From GCA-2719315 sp964448645 (GTDB taxonomy: Bacteria; Bacteroidota; Bacteroidia; Flavobacteriales; Flavobacteriaceae): a DNA stretch of 19,156 nucleotides. The stretch is taken from positions 1-19,156 of the forward strand of contig CAYUZY010000026.1 in assembly GCA_964448645.1 (NCBI GenBank), read 5' to 3'. The stretch's first letter is position 1. Each line of letters starts with the position of its first letter. The translations under genes were made by a program, and so were the position numbers. This document shows positions 15,485-19,156 of the stretch, in pieces. The notes beneath the pieces are model-generated. The model made no database searches and was not told the origin of the DNA. It saw nothing but the letters and a program-made list of their open reading frames with translations.

Positions 15485-16882
15485 ATGAAATATCGAATTG
15501 AAAAAGATACTTTAGGGGAAATTAAAGTTCCCAACAAATCATATTGGGGAGCTCAAACTCAAAGATCTATTAATAACTTTAAAATTGGTCCAAAATCAAG
15601 TATGCCTATTGAAATAATTCATGGCTTCGCTATTTTAAAAAAAGCTGCTGCTCATGCTAATTATGAATTAAAAGTATTGCCTTTAGATAAACGAAATGCT
15701 ATATCACAAGTTTGTGATGAAATTATTGATGGAAAATTAAATGATCATTTTCCTTTAGTAATATGGCAAACAGGTTCTGGCACTCAAACAAATATGAATG
15801 TTAATGAAGTAATTTCAAATAGAGCTCATGTTCTCAAAGGGAATAAAATTGGTAAAGGTGAAAATAATATTAAGCCAAATGATGATGTTAATAAATCTCA
15901 ATCTTCTAATGATACTTTTCCAACAGCAATGCATATTGCAGCATATAACAAATTAGATAAATTAACTATCCCTGCTTTAGAGAGTCTAAAAAAAACTTTA
16001 AATAAAAAAGCTCTTGATTTTAAAAAAATAATTAAAATTGGCAGAACACATTTAATGGACGCCACTCCCCTATCTCTCGGTCAAGAATTTTCTGGATATG
16101 TCTCTCAAATTGACCATGGAATTAATGCTTTAAAAAACACCTTGCCTCATTTATCAGAAATTGCATTAGGTGGAACAGCTGTTGGAACAGGAATAAATAC
16201 CCCAAAAGGATATAATAAACTTGTAGCCTCATATATTAAAAAATTTACAGGTTTACCTTTTATTTCATCAAAAAATAAATTTGAATCAATTGCAGCACAT
16301 GATGCAATTGTTGAAACGCATGGGGCTCTTAAACAAATTGCAGTATCTCTATATAAAATTGCTAATGATATAAGAATGTTATCATCAGGTCCAAGGTCTG
16401 GAATAGGAGAAATAATTCTTCCTTCAAATGAGCCTGGGAGTTCAATTATGCCTGGAAAAGTAAACCCTACTCAATGTGAAGCATTAACAATGGTTTGTGC
16501 TCAAATTATAGGGAATGACACTTCAGTTTCTTTTGCTGGCAGTCAAGGTCATTTTGAACTTAATGTTTTTAAACCATTAATGGCTAATAATATAATTCAA
16601 TCAGCTCAATTACTTGGTGATTCATCTAACAGTTTCAATAATAATTGTGTTAGTGGAATTAAAGCAAACCATAAAAGAATTAAAGAAATGGTTGATAACT
16701 CTTTAATGCTAGTAACCGCTTTAAATACAAAAATAGGTTATTACAAGGCGGCTGAAATAGCTAACAAAGCACATAAAAAAGGTATTAGTTTAAAAAAATC
16801 AGCAAAGCTGTTAGGATATATATCTGAAAAAGATTTTGACAAATGGGTTAAGCCTGAAAATATGATCGGAGACGATCAATAA
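15485..16882 (+). CDS. fumC: Class II fumarate hydratase
   Basis: FumC hydrates fumarate to L-malate in the TCA cycle with an iron-free tetrameric enzyme of the fumarase/aspartase superfamily. The 465 residues match the usual length. Signatures are TGSGTQTNMNVNEVISNRA near 100, SQSSNDTFPTAMH, GRTHLMDATPLSLGQEFSGY with the active-site His, and the loop GSSIMPGKVNPTQCEA at 318-333 carrying the catalytic Ser (319/320). The N-terminus (YRIEKDTLGEIKVPNKSYWGAQTQRS, shown only in part here) is that of fumarase rather than aspartase. It converges with a small minus-strand gene only 7 bp downstream. Confidence 0.97.
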   Translation: MKYRIEKDTLGEIKVPNKSYWGAQTQRSINNFKIGPKSSMPIEIIHGFAILKKAAAHANYELKVLPLDKRNAISQVCDEIIDGKLNDHFPLVIWQTGSGTQTNMNVNEVISNRAHVLKGNKIGKGENNIKPNDDVNKSQSSNDTFPTAMHIAAYNKLDKLTIPALESLKKTLNKKALDFKKIIKIGRTHLMDATPLSLGQEFSGYVSQIDHGINALKNTLPHLSEIALGGTAVGTGINTPKGYNKLVASYIKKFTGLPFISSKNKFESIAAHDAIVETHGALKQIAVSLYKIANDIRMLSSGPRSGIGEIILPSNEPGSSIMPGKVNPTQCEALTMVCAQIIGNDTSVSFAGSQGHFELNVFKPLMANNIIQSAQLLGDSSNSFNNNCVSGIKANHKRIKEMVDNSLMLVTALNTKIGYYKAAEIANKAHKKGISLKKSAKLLGYISEKDFDKWVKPENMIGDDQ

Positions 16883-16889
16883 ACCAAAA

Positions 16890-17069
16890 TTATATTCTTC
16901 CTCTCAATGCATTGAATGCCCAAGCAATTGCATAAAAACCAATACCAGCAATTGAAAAACCAATAGCATAATCTCTATATTTTAAAATTCCAATAAGAAT
17001 TAAAGCTGTTCCGATAATAGCTAAAATTAATGCGCCAAATCCTACAATTTTATTTTTATTTAAACCCAT
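16890..17069 (-). CDS. Small two-helix membrane protein (59 residues), possibly CAL67264 family
   Basis: The frame encodes MGLNKNKIVGFGALILAIIG, a first hydrophobic helix to about residue 29, a short KYRDY turn, and a second helix ending in AIAWAFNALRGRI. Two helices with a Gly-rich core and a conserved-looking NALRGR tail suggest a true protein. It resembles, from memory, a small flavobacterial membrane family named CAL67264. I could not verify this. It lies 45 nt downstream of the CPBP protease gene on the same strand and may be its operon partner. It ends 7 bp from the fumC stop. Confidence 0.72.
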   Translation of the reverse strand: MGLNKNKIVGFGALILAIIGTALILIGILKYRDYAIGFSIAGIGFYAIAWAFNALRGRI

Positions 17070-17114
17070 ACTTTATAAAACTTAACAAATATCTAAAATA
17101 AATATATATATCAA

Positions 17115-18029
17115 TTAAAAGGATAAAAATATCTTTTCTTTCCAATTATTCCAATTATACTTCTTAGACATTACAATTAAAAACAAAGGATATAATATTA
17201 ATAACGAAAAAACTATTTCACTAAATAAATTTGGCTCAGAAATATCAATTAAAATAGACTCTGTCTGAAAAACTGTCCAGCTTGAGGTAACTAATAGAGC
17301 TGTTATCAAATTATTTGCTGCATGAAACCCTAAAGACAATTCAATTCCTTGATCCATTATGGACAAAATTCCTAAAAAAAATCCTGTTCCTATATAGTAT
17401 ATTAAAATACTATATCCTAATTTCTCAACTTCAGGATTATATATATGTAATAACCCAAATATAAATGATGTCATAATTAAAGGCATCCAAGAATTCTTTA
17501 AAAGTGATGCAAAGCCTTCCATCATATAGCCTCTGAAAATAAATTCTTCTAAACTCGTCTGAATTGGAATCAATATAATAGCAATTGGAAGCATAATTAA
17601 AAATTCTTTTAATTTAAAGTTCCATTTATAATCATCAGTATATAAAAAATAATCAAATAACACCATTACAATTATTAAAATTCCCCATAAAACAAAAGAA
17701 AAAATAATTCTTTTTAAATCAATTTTTTTTCTAATTGTGGCAATTTTAACTAAAGATGTGTAATGTAACTTCTTAACAATCAACCAAAAACCAAAAAATG
17801 AAAACAAAAAAGGAATTAATATCAATAATAACTGAAGGTTACTATCAATTTTCCTTAATAATTCAAACGGATCTCCAGTACTTATGTCTAACTTATTAGA
17901 TTCAATGATATAATAGGTTAATGGAAATTGACCTATAAAATTAAATATTATAACAACAAAAGACCCAAGAAGGTACATCCAAAATGGGTCTTTTTTATTT
18001 CTATTTATAAAATAATTTACTTTTTTCAA
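17115..18029 (-). CDS. CPBP family (ABI/Rce1-like) intramembrane metalloprotease
   Basis: This 304-residue polytopic membrane protein has all three motifs of the CPBP/CAAX-processing protease family: EEFIFRG with Glu161, Glu162 and Arg166; FGLLH with His195; and GFHAANN with His236 and Asn240. These place a metal-assisted catalytic site within the membrane. Roughly eight hydrophobic segments are visible, starting near residue 18. Bacterial members have varied roles (bacteriocin immunity, protein processing) and mostly unknown substrates. The start overlaps the stop of the upstream prenyltransferase gene in an ATGA, so the two are probably translated together. Confidence 0.92.
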   Translation of the reverse strand: MKKVNYFINRNKKDPFWMYLLGSFVVIIFNFIGQFPLTYYIIESNKLDISTGDPFELLRKIDSNLQLLLILIPFLFSFFGFWLIVKKLHYTSLVKIATIRKKIDLKRIIFSFVLWGILIIVMVLFDYFLYTDDYKWNFKLKEFLIMLPIAIILIPIQTSLEEFIFRGYMMEGFASLLKNSWMPLIMTSFIFGLLHIYNPEVEKLGYSILIYYIGTGFFLGILSIMDQGIELSLGFHAANNLITALLVTSSWTVFQTESILIDISEPNLFSEIVFSLLILYPLFLIVMSKKYNWNNWKEKIFLSF

Positions 18030-19156
18030 TTAAGATAAAAAGGGTTTAAGATAATAATATACAAAATTGAAAAAAGCATTTGATAATAAATTGTGTTTAT
18101 ATTAGACCGAACTAATGATCTATTATTATAATTTTTAAATATATGAAAGACAATTAATAAACCAATAATGATTAAGACAGAATTAAAAATATAAAAAAGA
18201 GTTAGAGAGAAATTAGAAACATTTTCAATTAAAGTATCAACAAAGTAAAACATAAAAAGAAATGCTAATGCAAGAAAAATTAGGTAAACCCATCTTGAAG
18301 CTTTTTTACCGAGTAATACTACTAAATTATTTTTACCCGCTAATTTATCAGATTTATAATCAGGAAATTGATTTATAAATAAGATATTAGTTGTTAATAA
18401 ACCGATCGGAATTCCTAAAAAAAATAAATTATAAAATTCATTAGAAAATAAAATAATTGTTTCAGAAGAAATAGCAAATCCTGTTCCAAGAGTTAATAAT
18501 GGTCCAAATGTTAAAAAAATTGTTAATTCACCCAATCCTTTTCTAGCTGTCAACTTTATAGGTTTTGCTGTATAAAAATATCCTAAAAAAATTCCAATTA
18601 TAGCTATAATTAAAACATAAATAGAATTTTGATAAGAATTTGTATTTAAATAATTTAAAAATAAAATTATTATAGCTGAAACTAGTGAAAAGAACAACAT
18701 TATATTAGCTAAAGACTTTGTTTTTTTTAATGTAATTAATCCTAATTCAATTGCTCTACTTCCTCCAGAAAGTTGTGCGCCTTCTAAAATAGGATCATTC
18801 ATTCCCACATTAAAATAATCATCATTTAGATCATCAGTACCATCTTTAACATCAAAAAAGTCATTATATAGATTTGAAAATAATTGAAGTGAAAATATTC
18901 CTGTCAATGTTAAAATTAAACTTAAAGGGCTAAATAAATAATCCCCTACTCCTGCAAAATAAGATGCAACTATTAAAACTGGAAATAATGATGCCGAAGT
19001 AAATCCTGCTCTTGTTATTGCAACGAACTTAATTATTTTAGTAGTAAATTTAATTGGTACTTCAACATTTTCATCAACGAGTTCAGTAATTCCACAATAT
19101 CCAGTTTGAGGATTATTTTTTCCATTTGAAAAATTAGGTGTTATAGTGATTTTTGG
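18026..19156 (-). CDS. UbiA/MenA-like prenyltransferase with N-terminal extension (5' end outside window)
   Basis: UbiA-family membrane enzymes transfer an isoprenoid chain from its diphosphate to an acceptor. Both Asp-rich motifs are present: NLYNDFFDVKDGTD (Asn98, Asp99, Asp102 counted from the window edge) and FPDYKSDKLAGK (Asp266, Asp270). LSGGSRAIELG and GLGELTIFLTFGP point to the MenA-like branch. The frame stays open through 19156 with no ATG. The TTG at 18907 would cut off the first helix (TRAGFTSASLFPVLIVASYF), so the gene is partial. At least 376 residues are coded, against about 300 for the family. The first 45 or so residues are soluble, contain TGYCGITEL, and fit no UbiA part I know. 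The acceptor is unknown. Classical flavobacterial MenA looks different. Confidence 0.85.
   Translation of the reverse strand, partial: PKITITPNFSNGKNNPQTGYCGITELVDENVEVPIKFTTKIIKFVAITRAGFTSASLFPVLIVASYFAGVGDYLFSPLSLILTLTGIFSLQLFSNLYNDFFDVKDGTDDLNDDYFNVGMNDPILEGAQLSGGSRAIELGLITLKKTKSLANIMLFFSLVSAIIILFLNYLNTNSYQNSIYVLIIAIIGIFLGYFYTAKPIKLTARKGLGELTIFLTFGPLLTLGTGFAISSETIILFSNEFYNLFFLGIPIGLLTTNILFINQFPDYKSDKLAGKNNLVVLLGKKASRWVYLIFLALAFLFMFYFVDTLIENVSNFSLTLFYIFNSVLIIIGLLIVFHIFKNYNNRSLVRSNINTIYYQMLFSILYIIILNPFYLN

Noticed and set aside
1..19156. CRISPR array, tRNA or rRNA genes, insertion sequences, prophage
   Set aside because: No regularly spaced repeats, cloverleaf-like sequences, rRNA segments, transposase or phage genes were seen on either strand.

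Overview
This window looks like chromosome from an AT-rich, streamlined, probably marine member of the Flavobacteriia (Bacteroidota). The evidence is very low G+C, short intergenic gaps, no Shine-Dalgarno-like sites in front of the genes, several matches to the flavobacterial promoter consensus (TTG-N19/20-TAnnTTTG), a start-codon-poor infC that must begin at AUA, a CarboxypepD_reg/plug/beta-barrel outer-membrane protein, and small membrane proteins of types typical of Flavobacteria. A 10-N assembly gap shows that it comes from a draft or metagenome assembly.

Layout. Positions 1-210 are a homopolymer-rich leader in front of dnaA (replication initiator). Facing dnaA on the minus strand is a tightly packed dapF - GNAT acetyltransferase - mltG cluster (diaminopimelate for peptidoglycan, and glycan-strand termination). 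Divergent from dapF runs htrA (periplasmic protease, crossed by the N gap), then trmD and rplS. rplS has its own consensus promoter and a foldable 5' leader. Next come icd (NADP isocitrate dehydrogenase), murQ and a small DUF6095-like membrane protein. These are followed by the translation block thrS - infC - rpmI - rplT, then an ArsC-family reductase and a TonB-receptor-like outer-membrane protein.

Further right are a 53-codon minus-strand membrane protein, fumC (fumarase), and a minus-strand group ending at the window edge. That group is a UbiA/MenA-like prenyltransferase (5' end outside the window), a CPBP (Rce1/ABI-type) membrane protease overlapping it by 4 nt, and a 59-residue membrane protein.

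Most genes are housekeeping: replication start, envelope building and quality control, tRNA modification and charging, ribosomal proteins and two TCA-cycle enzymes. I found no CRISPR array, prophage, insertion sequence, tRNA or rRNA. The parts most worth a second look are (i) two candidate ribosomal-protein leader RNAs, upstream of rplS and between rpmI and rplT; (ii) the unexplained N-terminal extension of the prenyltransferase and its translational coupling to a CPBP protease; and (iii) the AUA start of infC. I see no clear undescribed defence or mobile system.
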